64,000 bases of DNA from Ichthyophis bannanicus (GCA_033557465.1 CM066048.1:18576305-18640304); one strand, 5' to 3'; shown: positions 33,883 through 43,849, counted from the stretch's first letter. The notes: generated by a model from the letters alone, not told the origin. Numbers and translations are program-made.

Positions 33883-34559
33883 CCCTAGATCAGGGGTCTC
33901 AAACTCAAATTGCTTTGAGGGCCAAATGAGGACTTGTAAAGTAACCCGGGGGCCGCATAAGACGCGGGGCCTCATTTGCATAAGGGGCCTCATTTGCATA
34001 AATATTTGCATAATGTTACCATACACTAACTTTTAGTAAACATGCCTCTTTAATGAGTATGGATAAAGAAAGACTAAAAGATTTAGAAACAAGAAGACAA
34101 TAATTAAACTGGGAACCCCAAAAGCCAAACTTGGAATGTACAACAACACTGTAGAAATAAAACTATAAATTAATTTCCTCTTGTACTAAACAAAGCGCAA
34201 ACATTAATGATGCACATTTCCCAGAGCTGACATATTCCAGTTAATAAATTCAAAATAAAGAGATATTTTTCTACCTTTTGTGCATTTTTTTCAGTTGCAA
34301 TTGTTCCAGCCACTTTCTTCTGGTTTCTTCATGTCTTCTGCTAACTCTCCATCGTCTGCTGTCCATTTGCCCTTTCTTCTCTCCTAGTTTTTTTTCCATT
34401 CTCTCTCTACATCTGCTTTAACATACTAATCTTTCTCCTTTTTCTCTTTCCTCATTCTTATTTCATCCACTCAAATTTTACCCCTCCATCCTCAATCCCC
34501 ACTTACTCTCCCAATACCTGGCCAATTGTAGATTTGTCTTCTCTCCCAGACAAAATATT

Positions 34560-35345
34560 TTTCCCCTCTCCATTTCACTTTCCCAGCTCCATCCCATTCT
34601 AATCCTCCCCCAACATCAGCTCCCTTCTAGTTCCAGCCCCACCCAGCATCCGCTCCCTTCTAGTCCCCCCATTAGTCCATTTCCAGTCCTATCCTAGCCT
34701 CACCATCAGCCCATTTCCAATCCTAGCCCCCCATCAGCCCAGGTCCAATCCTAGCTCCCTCCCCTCACTGCCCATTTCCATTCCATGCCCCCCGCCCCAT
34801 CAGCCATTTGCAGTTCAAGCCCCCCTTCCACTCCGCCCATTTCCAGTCCTAGCAACCCCCCCCAGCCCATTACCAGTCCTAGACCCCCCATAGCCCATTA
34901 CCAGTCCTAACCTCCCCATAGCGCACTTCCAGTTTTACCCCCCATCACCCCATTTTCAGTCTTACCCCCCCCCATAGCCCATTACCAGTCATAACCCCCC
35001 TGCCAATAGCCCACTTCCAGCCCTAACCCCCATTACCCCATTTCAGTCAGCCCTTCCATAGCTCATTACCAGTCCTAACTCCCCCCATCAGCCCACCTCC
35101 AGTCCTTCCTAACCCCCACCTGCCCATTTCCAGTCCTAGCCCCCACCATAGCCCATTACCAGTCATAACCCCCTGCCAATAGCCCATCTCCAGTCATAAC
35201 CTCCACCCTTCAATAGCCCATCTCCAGTAATTTCCCCCCCCTGCCAATAGCCCATTTCCCGTCATACCCCCCCTGCCAATAGCCCATTTCCAGTCATACC
35301 CCCCCCCCTGCCAATAGCCCATTTCCAGTCCTACACCCCCCCCCC
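34560..35345. repeat. C-rich minisatellite
   Basis: About 25 degenerate units of 25-40 bp around the theme CCCATTTCCAGTCCTAACCC, with C-runs of variable length, becoming more regular to the right (units near 35150-35340). It is strongly strand-asymmetric: pyrimidine-rich on the plus strand. Confidence 0.9.
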
Positions 35346-35370
35346 CCAGGTAACTTAAAAAAAAACCTGG

Positions 35371-35627
35371 CTTCTGCTGCTCAAGCAGCAAAATCAGCTG
35401 TCCTGCGGCCCCTTCCCCTGTGCCCGGAGATCCGAGTCTGCTCTATCAGCGGCGTGCTTTTCAAGCCGCGAGGAGAGTATTCCCCTCTCGCGCGGCTTGA
35501 AACCGCGCGAGAGGGGAATACTCTCTTTGCGGCTTGAAAAGCACACCGCTGATAGAGCAGATTCGGATCTCCGGGCACAGGGGAAGGGGCCGCAGGACAG
35601 CTGATTTTGCTGCTTGAGCAGCAGAAG
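35371..35627. repeat. 257-bp near-perfect palindrome
   Basis: Arms of about 125 bp meet at a 7-base loop at 35496-35502 (CTTGAAA). The inner 23 bp, GAGAGTATTCCCCTCTCGCG onward, are perfectly complementary. Outer ends are CTTCTGCTGCTCAAGCAGCA and its complement. A few single mismatches occur (for example GCCGCGAGGAGAG against CTCTCTTTGCGGC). Confidence 0.92.
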
Positions 35628-35776
35628 TCAGTTTTTTTTAAAATTTGACAATTGATTCTGTCGCTGCCACGGCGGCAACGGCAGAAGCCAGGGTTTTGGG
35701 GTTTTTTTGTTTTCCTCCGTCGCGGGCCACACAAAGTTGTCTCGCGGGCCGCGTGTTTGAGACCCCTGCCCTAGAT

Positions 35777-36289
35777 GATCTCCTCTAGCTCACACAGAAA
35801 TTGTCAGCATAGCCGGAATAATCACCATTGCACCTCTGAATATTTCTATAGGGGTGTTTATTAATGTGTCTTTACCATACATCCTTCCCCCACCTCTGCA
35901 TTCTGTTCTTTACAACTGTATCTTGTGGTCTTCCAGACTGCAGAACACCAGTTCAAAACATCGTTGTCAAAACCATTCATCTCTACGGGACGCATTGCAG
36001 AGCAGAGAAGAAAAGTTTCTAAGTCCTAGCCTTATTCCACATTTCGGCTGGTATAACATGGACGTCCGCGGGAAACACGCAGCACGTACACGGGTCTTTC
36101 CTGAATACATATTGTGTCTCTGCTGCTGACCACACCCCCATTCCGCCCCCTCTCGCCCACATTCTGAGATACCCGTGCTAGCGCTGTCTACATGCAGGGC
36201 CACGGGGGTGTCAGAATACCATCGTAGACGTTTTCGCTAGAAAAATATCTATGCCGCACGTCCAAAGGGCTTATTGCTATTCTGGAATG
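35777..36289. other. No gene recognised
   Basis: Right flank of the hAT element. No coding or bounded repeat feature could be supported. Confidence 0.55.
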
Positions 36290-36890
36290 ACCCCCACAGT
36301 ACATCTAGATTTTCAGAAAGGCTTTGACAAAGTCACTCATGAGAGACTCTTGGCAAAATTAAAAAGTCATGGGATAGGAGGCAGTGTACTACTGTGGATC
36401 AGGAACTGGTTAAAAGATAGAAAGCTAAATGGCCAATTTTCTCAATGGAGAAAGGTAACTAGTGGAGTACCCCTGAGATCTGTGTTGGGCCCACTGATTT
36501 TTAACATATTCATAAATGACATGGAAATGGGAATAATGAGTGAGGTGATCAAATTTGCAGAGGACACAAAATTATTCAAAGTTCTTAAAACACAAGAGGA
36601 TTGTGAAAAATTGCAAGAGGACTTGATAAATTGGAAGACTGGGCATCCAAATGGCAAATGTAATTTAATATGGAAAAGTGCAAGCTTATGCACCTAGGAA
36701 AGAAGAACCCAAACTATGGTTACACAATGAAGGATTCCACATTAGAAACCACCACCCAGGAAAATGATCCAGACATTATTGTGGGCAATACATTGAAACC
36801 CTCTGCCCAGCGTGCAGCAGCGGCCAAGAAAGCAAATAGAATGCTAGGAATCATAAGGAAAGGAATGGAGAATGAAACCAAAGATATTAT
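36290..36890 (+). mobile_element. CR1 LINE, RT part, interrupted by DIRS-D (part 1)
   Basis: Plus strand. RT motifs VHLDFQKGFDKVTHERLLAK (motif A), SGVPLRSVLGPLIFNIFIND (degraded motif B) and VIKFAEDTKLFKVL (degraded motif C, AEDT for ADDT), then NRMLGIIRKGMENETKDII. The copy is 5'-truncated at about 36290. It stops in GATATTAT at 36890, and the next CR1 bases, AATGCCTCTATATCG, are found at 41641, beyond DIRS-D. Confidence 0.92.
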
Positions 36891-37404
36891 AAGAAGAAAT
36901 TAGGCCTTACCTGCTAATTGTCTTTCCTTGAGTACTCTCCGGGCCAGTCCAGGACATTTGGGTGGTCAATCCGCTCCAGCAGCTGGGGACTGAATACTGA
37001 ACGGTTTTTCCTGACAGCTTACCCAGCTCCCCCTGGTGTCAGAGAATCAGTCTTACGGTAACAAAGCAGCAAACTCAACTAGTACTGGAACCAAAAACAA
37101 AACAAAATAACAAACACTAACTGTCGGACTAGCCGTCCGTAGAACATACAGCATAAAGAAGAAGAACCAGAAAAACACGGTTAATGTCATTCCCTATGCT
37201 CCTCCCATTCTGCACGCACTTCCCCCTTTTTTTTTTTTCTTCGTCTCAGGGAATAACTCCTGTCTTTTGAAAAAGGAACTTCTACTCTCCCTCCCCCCAG
37301 GATCCATTTCCAATGGAGCATTTCGATCTGGGCAACCCCTGCGAAATCTGCCAACACACCCGCCAAGGCTGCACTCCTCTGAAGCTCGCAGAAAAAACTG
37401 GGGA

Positions 37405-37510
37405 GGGCCCTGGACTGGCCCGGAGAGTACTCAAGGAAAGACAATTAGCAGGTAAGGCCTAATTTCTTCTTCCTAATCGTCTCTCCGGGCCAGTCCAGGA
37501 CATTTGGGCA
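37405..37510. other. DIRS-D internal complementary region
   Basis: ACTCAAGGAAAGACAATTAG through TAAGGCCTAATTTCTTC is the complement of the left end at 36891-36950. CTTCCTAATCGTCTCTCCGG through CATTTGGG is the complement of the right end at 41605-41642. The junction between the halves (TTCTTCTTCC) shows how the two termini are joined with a shared GAA/AAG trinucleotide. Confidence 0.92.
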
Positions 37511-37525
37511 GTACCAAAGCAGTAC

Positions 37526-38575
37526 CTAAATCCGGGAGGGTCCTGCGAGCCCCGCAACGATCACCGAGGCCCCAACACTAGCGTCCGCCCTGGCCTGAAC
37601 ATCCAAGCGATAATGTTTCGCGAACGTATGCAACGACGACCATGTCGCAACTCGACAGATATCCACCGGCGGTACCAAAGCATACTCCGCCCAGGAAGCA
37701 GCTTGGCCTCTGGTGGAATGCGCTCCGAGTCCCAGCGGAACAGGCTTGCCCCTGGCCTCACAGGCCGCCCGTATGGCATGCTTTACCCACCGAGCGATAG
37801 AAGCCTTAGTAGCAGCCTTTCCTCTAGCCGGGCCCCCATAGAGGACAAACAACTGATCCGATCGCCTAAAAGAGTCCGTTTTCTTCAGATAGACACGCAA
37901 CACCCAACCTAGATCCAGTCGCCGAAGCACCCGATCCGAATCAGAAAAAGTGGGAAGGGAGACCACCTGGTTCACGTGAAAACTGGAAATCACCTTGGGT
38001 AGAAAAACTGGCACCGGCCGCAACACCACCTTTTCCTGCGAAAAATGAAGATAAGGCTCCTTGCATGACAGAGCCTGTAGATCGGAAATCCGCCTAGCCG
38101 AACACAAGGCCACCAGAAAGGCTGTCTTCCAGGACAACTCTCGAAGACGTCCCGAAGACGCCGGCACGAAGGGCGGTTCTGTCAAAGCTTGTAAGACCAA
38201 ATTCAGGTCCCACGGCGGGACCACAGGTCGCAGCGGAGGTCGGATGTTCTTGGCCGCTCTCAGAAATCGTATTACATCGAGATGTGTAGAAAGAGGAGCC
38301 CCTTGCACCTTTCCTCTGTAGCAGGCCAGAGCCGCCAGCTGCACCCTCAGCGTGCTAACTGCAAGACCTTTGTCGAGCCCTGCCTGAAGAAAACCTAAGA
38401 TGTTGGTCAGGAGCGCTCCCCAGGGCCTAATGTGATGATCGCTACACCAGGCCTCAAAAACGTGCCAGACCCGAATATATGCTAAGGAAGTGGATCGTCT
38501 CCTGGACTGCAACAAGGTGGCTATCACTGCCCCCGAGTAGCCCTTCCGGCGCAATCGCTCCCTTTCAAGAGCCAA
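37526..38575 (-). CDS. DIRS-D tyrosine recombinase, intact
   Basis: A 349-codon uninterrupted frame (ATG at 38575, stop at 37526). The protein belongs to the tyrosine recombinase family and would integrate circular DIRS DNA in the nucleus. The N-terminal 110 residues are a helical DNA-binding part (TSLAYIRVWHVFEAWC). The catalytic half holds ALCSARRISDLQALSC with the first Arg, HSTRGQAASWAEYALVPP with the H-x-x-R pair, and SLHTFAKHYRLDVQA with the last His and the likely nucleophile Tyr. No motif residue is visibly lost. It is the only uninterrupted recombinase among the four DIRS copies seen, although its element has no RT. The start was chosen because MALERERLRRKG aligns with the DIRS-C reading LAIERARLRKKG; true translation may run on from the upstream DLMAT region. 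Confidence 0.88.
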   Translation of the reverse strand: MALERERLRRKGYSGAVIATLLQSRRRSTSLAYIRVWHVFEAWCSDHHIRPWGALLTNILGFLQAGLDKGLAVSTLRVQLAALACYRGKVQGAPLSTHLDVIRFLRAAKNIRPPLRPVVPPWDLNLVLQALTEPPFVPASSGRLRELSWKTAFLVALCSARRISDLQALSCKEPYLHFSQEKVVLRPVPVFLPKVISSFHVNQVVSLPTFSDSDRVLRRLDLGWVLRVYLKKTDSFRRSDQLFVLYGGPARGKAATKASIARWVKHAIRAACEARGKPVPLGLGAHSTRGQAASWAEYALVPPVDICRVATWSSLHTFAKHYRLDVQARADASVGASVIVAGLAGPSRI

Positions 38576-38930
38576 GCCGTATGCAAGAACAGATCCACCT
38601 GCGGCATCAGCACAGGACCTTGTCGCAACAGATTGAACCGAACTGGCAGCCGCCAGAGAGGAGCGACGAGAAGCCTCACCAGATCAGCATACCAAGGACG
38701 TCTGGGCCAATACGGAGCCACAAGAACCACTGTCCCCCGGTGACTCGCAATCCACTGCACTACTCGCCCCAAGAGCGGCCACGGAGGGAACACGTAGAGC
38801 AGCTGATCCCTCGGCCAAGGTTGCACCAGGCCGTCGAGACCCTCGGACATGTGCTCCCTGCGCCTGCTGTAGAACCACGCCGCCTTCGCGTTTGCTTGGG
38901 TGGCCATGAGGTCCATCACTGGCCCCAACG
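38576..38930 (-). pseudogene. DIRS-D conserved DLMAT domain (methyltransferase-like region)
   Basis: Minus-strand reading VMDLMATQANAKAAWFYSRR, MSEGLDGLVQPWP, LLYVFPPWPLLGRVVQWI and PYWPRRPWYADLVRLL. It belongs downstream of the RNase H domain, but a one-base shift near 38925 separates it from the upstream frame. Its own frame stays open to 38524 and overlaps the recombinase start in another frame. In other DIRS elements the region is labelled methyltransferase-like; activity is not established from this sequence. Confidence 0.75.
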
Positions 38931-40145
38931 CTGAGAAATTTCCTGAAATATCGCCCAATTCAACTCCCATTCCCCGGGATCCAGGAGATGACGACTGAGA
39001 TAATCGGCTTGAACATTGTCCTTGCCCGCCACATGGGCTGTGGAAAGCGCTACGAGATGGATTTCTGCCCAGTGAAACAAAAGTTGACTTTCTTCCAACA
39101 ATGGAGCACTGCCGGTGCCCCCCTGCCTGTTTATGTACGACACGGTCACCCGATTGTCGGAGAACACCCGAACGGCCTTCCCCTCGAGTAGCTCGACAAA
39201 GTCCAAGAGCACCAAGCGCACCGCTCTCAGTTCCAACCGATTTATCGACCAAGTTCTCTCTTCCGTCGACCATTCTCCTTGAGCTATCCGCAACAAACAA
39301 TGAGCCCCCCATCCAGAGAGACTCGCATCCGTCGTGAAAAGAGTCCAATCCGGCAAATCCAGCGGAACTCCTGCTGTCAAATGGTCGGGGACCAGCCACC
39401 ACTGTAGACTGTCGCGAACCACCTCCGGACAGGACAATCTCCGGGAAAGCGGATGATCCTGTGGTGACCACCGAGACAGCAACACCTGCTGCAGCGGTCG
39501 AAAATCTCTGCCGTGACCTCTCTGCACCGAAGACAACTTTGGCGCCCGCGGACGGTCCTCGGGGAGACGCCCGCCTTTGGAGTCCCCCAAATCCTTAACT
39601 ATTTTCTCCAACGCTTCCCTGAAAAGCAACTTGCCCTTATACGGAAGCTTACTGAGACGCGCCTTAGAAGACGCATCGGCCGCCCAATTCCGTAGCCATA
39701 GGAAACGCCTGGCCGCAATTACCAACGCCATGGACTTTGCGGAGATACGCACCAAATCATAGCATAGATCCGCTAAATAGGCCGCCGCCGACTCCAACTT
39801 GGCGCCGTCTGAGGCATTCTCCACTTTATCCGGACTCTGGTCTCCCTTGAGCCAACGGATAGAGGCTCGGGACACATAGGCACCACCAACTGACGCCTGC
39901 AAAGCCAAGGCACTGGAATCAAATGTCTGCTTCAGCAGCGCTTCCAACCTATGATCCTGCAAATCCTTAAGAGCAGCTGTACCTTCCACGGGAATGGTGG
40001 TCTTCTTAGTTACCGCCAAAACTAACGCATCCACCTTAGGCATACGCAATAAATCCCGCTCTTCCTGGGGCACGGGGTAAAGGCGAGCCATAGCGTGCCC
40101 ACGCCTTAAGGACGCTTCTGGACACTCCCATTCCGACTCAATCAT
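38916..40145 (-). CDS. DIRS-D gag/RNase H fusion ORF lacking RT
   Basis: A 409-codon open frame. Residues 1-210 are the gag C-terminal half: KKTTIPVEGTAALKDLQDHR, LRNWAADASSKARLSKL, DSKGGRLPEDRPRAPKLSS. At about residue 215 the frame passes straight to the RT thumb/connection (LSRWSPQDHPLSRRLSCPEV) and RNase H: DWTLFTTDASLSGWGAHCLL (catalytic D), SINRLELRAVRLVL (E), VRVFSDNRVTVSYINRQGG (D) and KDNVQADYLSRHLL (D). The fingers and palm of RT are gone, yet the reading frame is kept across the junction. This may be chance or may mark a non-autonomous derivative that was copied in trans. Confidence 0.8.
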   Translation of the reverse strand: MIESEWECPEASLRRGHAMARLYPVPQEERDLLRMPKVDALVLAVTKKTTIPVEGTAALKDLQDHRLEALLKQTFDSSALALQASVGGAYVSRASIRWLKGDQSPDKVENASDGAKLESAAAYLADLCYDLVRISAKSMALVIAARRFLWLRNWAADASSKARLSKLPYKGKLLFREALEKIVKDLGDSKGGRLPEDRPRAPKLSSVQRGHGRDFRPLQQVLLSRWSPQDHPLSRRLSCPEVVRDSLQWWLVPDHLTAGVPLDLPDWTLFTTDASLSGWGAHCLLRIAQGEWSTEERTWSINRLELRAVRLVLLDFVELLEGKAVRVFSDNRVTVSYINRQGGTGSAPLLEESQLLFHWAEIHLVALSTAHVAGKDNVQADYLSRHLLDPGEWELNWAIFQEISQRWGQ

Positions 40146-40822
40146 TTGCTTAATAACCCGATGAATCGGAAAACATTTTGCTCCGCACGAAATCCCTGCA
40201 ACAAGGGATCTTCAAGCGGCTCCTGCTGCACAGCCGGAAGCACTATATTAAGAGCCGATAACGACTGAGAAATCAACGCTCCCAGTTCCTCTTTACGAAA
40301 AACCCTAAATACATTTGGGTCTTCACCTGGTCCCAATTCACCTTCTTCCAGTTCCCCTGGCCAGGTGTCAAATTCTGAGTCTGAGAGAATCTCACCCTCC
40401 TCAGCTACTTGGGACAACGCAGGAGGAAGCACACCAGCCTCCAATGCTGCTTCCAACCCCTTCTCCCCCGAAGAGCTGCCTTCTCCCGGGTCTGCCACCC
40501 TCTGTGCCACCGGCGGGGAGCTAAACAGGCTGTCTGGGGCAGAAGTATGAGACAACTGATCCCTTTTTAACAAAAAGGCATTATGCATTGATAAAATAAA
40601 TTCGGGGGAGAAGAAGGTACCGAAAGACTGGAGCAAGGAAGGGGAAGCCTGCTGCTTCGATTCCACCGGAGAAGGAGCTCTCCGCGACTTAGATTTCTTT
40701 TTCCGAGGCTTCCCCTGCAGCTCGGAAGAGCCGGCCGGCTCAAACAAAATGGCCGCCGTTCCCGCTCTTTCTGAAGAGCTGAGAGACAGAGCCCCAGCCT
40801 CCTCTGTTACCTTGCCCTCCAT
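40142..40822 (-). pseudogene. DIRS-D gag N-terminal half
   Basis: 226 codons from the ATG at 40822 (MEGKVTEEAGALSLSSSERA). It contains a basic patch (GKPRKKKSKSRRAPSP), FFSPEFILSMHNAFLLKRD (equivalent to FCPDFVLIMHQAFCL in DIRS-C), and an acidic centre (EEGEILSDSEFDTWPGELEE). A one-base shift near 40165 ends the frame and moves into the 409-codon ORF that starts with MIESEWECPEASLRRGHAMA. It is the same protein as DIRS-C gag, without the cysteine-rich start. Confidence 0.8.
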
Positions 40823-41459
40823 TAACTGACCAAAGAAATGCTAGAGCAAAAACAAGGCTGCCCCAGAGACTGAAACACCGAAGAATTCGCGGCTCGCCAA
40901 ACTGCTGAAACCGGAACTCCGAGGCAACGCCGGTAGCTAAGCACCCGCCTAACAGCTAAACGTCTCCACAGAAACCGCGACGCCAAACATCAGTAAGTCG
41001 CGAAAAACCCCCGCGGAGTAGCTATGACTGCTCGGAAGCTCACCTACCTTGCCACTCAGGAACACAAAACCCCCGGACACGCTGCGCCGCTGCTAGTGGG
41101 AGCTAATGAGAGACTGCCTTCGGGGTAGAAGGAAAAAGATCCTGGGGCTCCCAGGCCTATTTCCAACGCTGCGGGCTGCAAACTCTCAAGGAGACAGGCT
41201 CTGCCTCCACCAGCCGGTCCCAGCGCCAGCAGGAGAACCGGGGCTTTTTTACTGCTGAAGAACTGCCCTGCTAGGACAGAGAACTCAGCCACGGAGAAGG
41301 GAAAACAGTGCCCTCCCGTTTTTTTTTGTGGTTTTTTTTTCTGCCTTTCCAGCCCGATTCAAATCAATAGCTTTGCCCTGGTTCTCCTTCCTTGCTTTAT
41401 GCAATTAAGTATTATTACTTTTCCTGGAAATTGTCTCCTAAGCTAACCTAACCAATTTG
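40823..41459 (-). mobile_element. DIRS-D leader
   Basis: Untranslated leader between gag and the terminal repeat; T-rich runs at 41320-41340. No supported ORF. Confidence 0.6.
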
Positions 41460-41642
41460 TCTCTCTGGGGAGCTGGTGAAATCAACGTCCTATCCAGCTG
41501 CTGAGGACTGAAAGACTGATTCTCTGACACCAGGGGGAGCTGGGTAAGCTGTCAGGAAAAAACGTTCAGTATTCAGTCTCCAGCTGCTGGAGCGGATTGA
41601 CCACCCAAATGTCCTGGACTGGCCCGGAGAGACGATTAGGAA
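41460..41642 (-). repeat. DIRS-D right terminal repeat with internal hairpin
   Basis: Inverted match to 36900-37065. Internal arms 41494-41512 and 41572-41590 pair in 16 of 19 positions, like the hairpins in DIRS-A, -B and -C termini. Confidence 0.85.
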
Positions 41643-42243
41643 TGCCTCTATATCGTTCCATGGTGACAACACACCTTGAATATTGTGTGCAGTTCTGATC
41701 ACCATATCTTAAAAAGGATATAGCAGAATTAGAAAAAGTACAAAGAAGAGCCACCAAAATGGTAAAGGGGATGGAAGGCTTAAAAGGTTAGGGCTCTTCA
41801 ACTTGGAAAAGTGACAGCTAAGGGGAGATATGATCGAGGCCTATAAAGTAATGAATGGAGAGGAACGGGTAAACGTAGATCGGTTGTTTACACCATCAAA
41901 AAGTAGAAAAACTAGGAGACATGCAATAAAGTTGCAATGTAACCCGTTTAAGACTAATACCCTACGTGTAATCAAACTCTGGAATTTGTTACCAAAGGAT
42001 GAGGCAAAAGCTCTTAGTGTAGTTGGGTTTAAAAAGGTTTGGACAAGTTCCTGGAGGAAAATTATATAAACCATTATTAAGAAGGACCGGGGAAATCCAC
42101 TGCTTGCCCCAGGATAAGCATCGAGGAATTTCTGTACATTTTTGGGAACCTAGCAGGTACTTGTGACCTGGATAGGCCACTGCTGGAAACAGGATACTGG
42201 ACTTGATAGACCTTGGTCTGACCCAGTATGGCATTTCTTATAT
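41643..42243 (+). mobile_element. CR1 LINE 3' end (part 2, after DIRS-D)
   Basis: Continues the CR1 of 36290-36890. It shows GDMIEAYKVMNGEERVNVDR- and LRVIKLWNLLPKDEAKALSV-type C-terminal RT sequence, then the 3' untranslated segment ending ACTTGATAGACCTTGGTCTG and TATGGCATTTCTTATATTA. Confidence 0.92.
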
Positions 42244-42284
42244 TACAAGTGCTAGCCTCTGCTGCTGAATATTCCCTCCCCCCC

Positions 42285-43130
42285 CCAAGTAGCTGGCAAA
42301 AGCCCTCCAGGACAAAGTTGTGAAAAGATTCAGATCAGGGGATGGATATAAAAGAATTGCAAAGACCTTGAACATTCCATGGAGCATGGTAAGGATGATT
42401 ATTAAGAAGGGGAAGATTTAGGGCAGGGGTGGGCAATTCCGGTCCTGGAGGGCCGCAGACCAGTCAGGTTTTCATGATGTCCCTAATGAATATTCATGGA
42501 CCTATTTCCATACAATGGAAGGCAGTGGATGCAAATAGATCTCATGAATACCTGACTGGTCTGCGGCCCTCCAGGACCGGAATTGCCCACCCCTGATTTA
42601 GGGCATTACCAAGACTCTTGTCCTTTAAACTGGATAATTAAGCAAAGAGAGTGATCAGAGAGTCAACTAAGACCAAACACAACTTTGAGAGAAATACAGG
42701 CTTACATGGCTGGTCAAAACATGCCATTACTCAAGAAAGCCCACCTCGAATCCCATTTGAAGTATGCAAAGGAACATTCAGAAGATACTGTATTCAGGAG
42801 ACAAACATTTTGTGGTCTGATGAAAATAAAATAGAACATTTTGGCCTGAATGCAAGTGTCACATTTAGGGCAAACACAGCACATCATGACAGGGACTGAG
42901 TCAGTTGTCAGGACAGAAGAGACAACGAATGGAGAAAAGTACAGAAAAGCCCTTGAGGAAAACCTGCCGTGTTGAAAGTTTACCTTTCAGCATGACAACA
43001 ACCCAAAGCATGTGAAAACTATCATCCTGTGGCCAGTTTTTCCATTTCAGCAAAGAGTTTTTGAAAGGATTGTGGCTGTGCAGATATCATCTTTCTTAAA
43101 TGAAACTGAGGTCTCAGATTCATATCAGGC
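42285..43130 (+). pseudogene. Tc1/mariner transposase remnant
   Basis: Degenerate Tc1 transposase on the plus strand. AAGTAGCTGGCAAAAGCCC and GATCAGGGGATGGATATAAA correspond to the N-terminal helix-turn-helix region. NILWSDENKIEHFGLNA (near 42806) matches the conserved LWSDESK-like catalytic motif, and a QHDNNPKH-like stretch near 42992 matches the DNDPKH motif. Many stops are present. A hAT MITE interrupts it at 42424-42595 and the Penelope-like element lies at its right end. Confidence 0.78.
42424..42595. mobile_element. hAT-type MITE, 172 bp
   Basis: Long terminal inverted repeats, CAGGGGTGGGCAATTCCGGT and its complement, covering about 45 bp each side, flanked by the perfect 8-bp duplication ATTTAGGG (42416-42423 and 42596-42603). 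It lies inside the Tc1 remnant. Confidence 0.93.
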
Positions 43131-43186
43131 AGCTCTTAAGTAAGAAAAAAAAGCAACACTCAGCACTGAAACTTGACACCAATGCT

Positions 43187-43527
43187 CAGGACCGCACCGA
43201 GCCCTATGCGAGCGGTGCGGCCGCACAGGCCGCAAAGACTTAAAGGGCGCATTTCGGCTCTCTGCCGTTGCCTGCCACCACCACTTTTTCGGCGGCAGGC
43301 AGCAGCAGAGAGACAAAATTCGCCCCTTAAGTCTTCGCGCCGGAACACTAAGCAGGTCAGGTCTGTCCAGGAGGGACCAGACCTGCTTAGTGTGCCGGCG
43401 ACTTGCAGTTTGGGTGCGTGCCCCCCTCCTGCACCCCCATAAAGTGTCTAAATGGAGGTGCGGGAGGGGGGGCGTGCGCCCAATGTGCAAGTCATACAGG
43501 GCGCATTTCAGTCTCGGTACGGCCCTG
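43187..43527. mobile_element. hAT-type MITE, 341 bp, inside the Penelope-like arm
   Basis: Ends CAGGACCGCACCGAG and CTCGGTACGGCCCTG are inverted repeats, flanked by the perfect 8-bp duplication CCAATGCT (43179-43186 and 43528-43535). The interior consists of three successive long hairpins. The matching right arm of the host element at about 46090 lacks it, so it inserted after the arms existed. Confidence 0.92.
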
Positions 43528-43849
43528 CCAATGCTTACACGTGGAGAAAAAAGACCTCAGTAAATATCATCAAGTAATGGCTCTGTCAAAGTAGCTGTAA
43601 AAGCAGTATAAACTATCAATACGTGCTACAAAACAACACCATCATAGGTCAGAAAAAAACTCCACTTTCAAAACGTGAGACAAATGGCATATAAAGCAAC
43701 AGCACTATGCAAGCAAAACACTATGCAACAAAACATCACTATGCAAGCATAACATCAGCATAAAGATGTATAAGCGCAATAGGCACTTAGCTGGCATAAA
43801 TCACTTAGCCAAAACAATTGTATAGCGTTGTCCACGACACTTGTCCACA

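Larger units (their letters stand above)
33891..35768. mobile_element. Non-autonomous hAT-type element, 1878 bp
   Basis: Termini CAGGGGTCTCAAACTC and GTTTGAGACCCCTG are inverted repeats, flanked by a perfect 8-bp target duplication CCCTAGAT (33883-33890 and 35769-35776). An 8-bp duplication with CAGGG ends is the signature of the hAT superfamily. No transposase is encoded. Inside are a C-rich minisatellite and a 257-bp palindrome. A second inverted match of subterminal GGGCC sequences (GGGGGCCGCATAAGACGC at left, CGCGGGCCGCG at right) is also seen. Confidence 0.9.
36891..41642 (-). mobile_element. DIRS-D, compact DIRS element without RT (4752 bp)
   Basis: The left end is AAGAAGAAATTAGGCCTTACC and the right end CGATTAGGAA. 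The termini are inverted repeats (GGCCAGTCCAGGACATTTGG and the CCAGGGGGAGCTGGGTAAGC block). The internal complementary region is at 37405-37510. Insertion was into a CR1, with no target duplication other than a shared AA, as expected for recombinase-mediated DIRS integration. On the minus strand the coding order is gag, RNase H, DLMAT domain, recombinase. RT is absent. Confidence 0.93.

Noticed and set aside
34560..35345. Regular repeats that might suggest a CRISPR-like array
   Set aside because: Units are degenerate, contiguous, C-rich and without unique spacers, in a vertebrate genome; this is a minisatellite.
37613..38934. Plus-strand frames of up to 151 codons
   Set aside because: Shadow of the intact DIRS-D recombinase and the DLMAT domain on the opposite strand.
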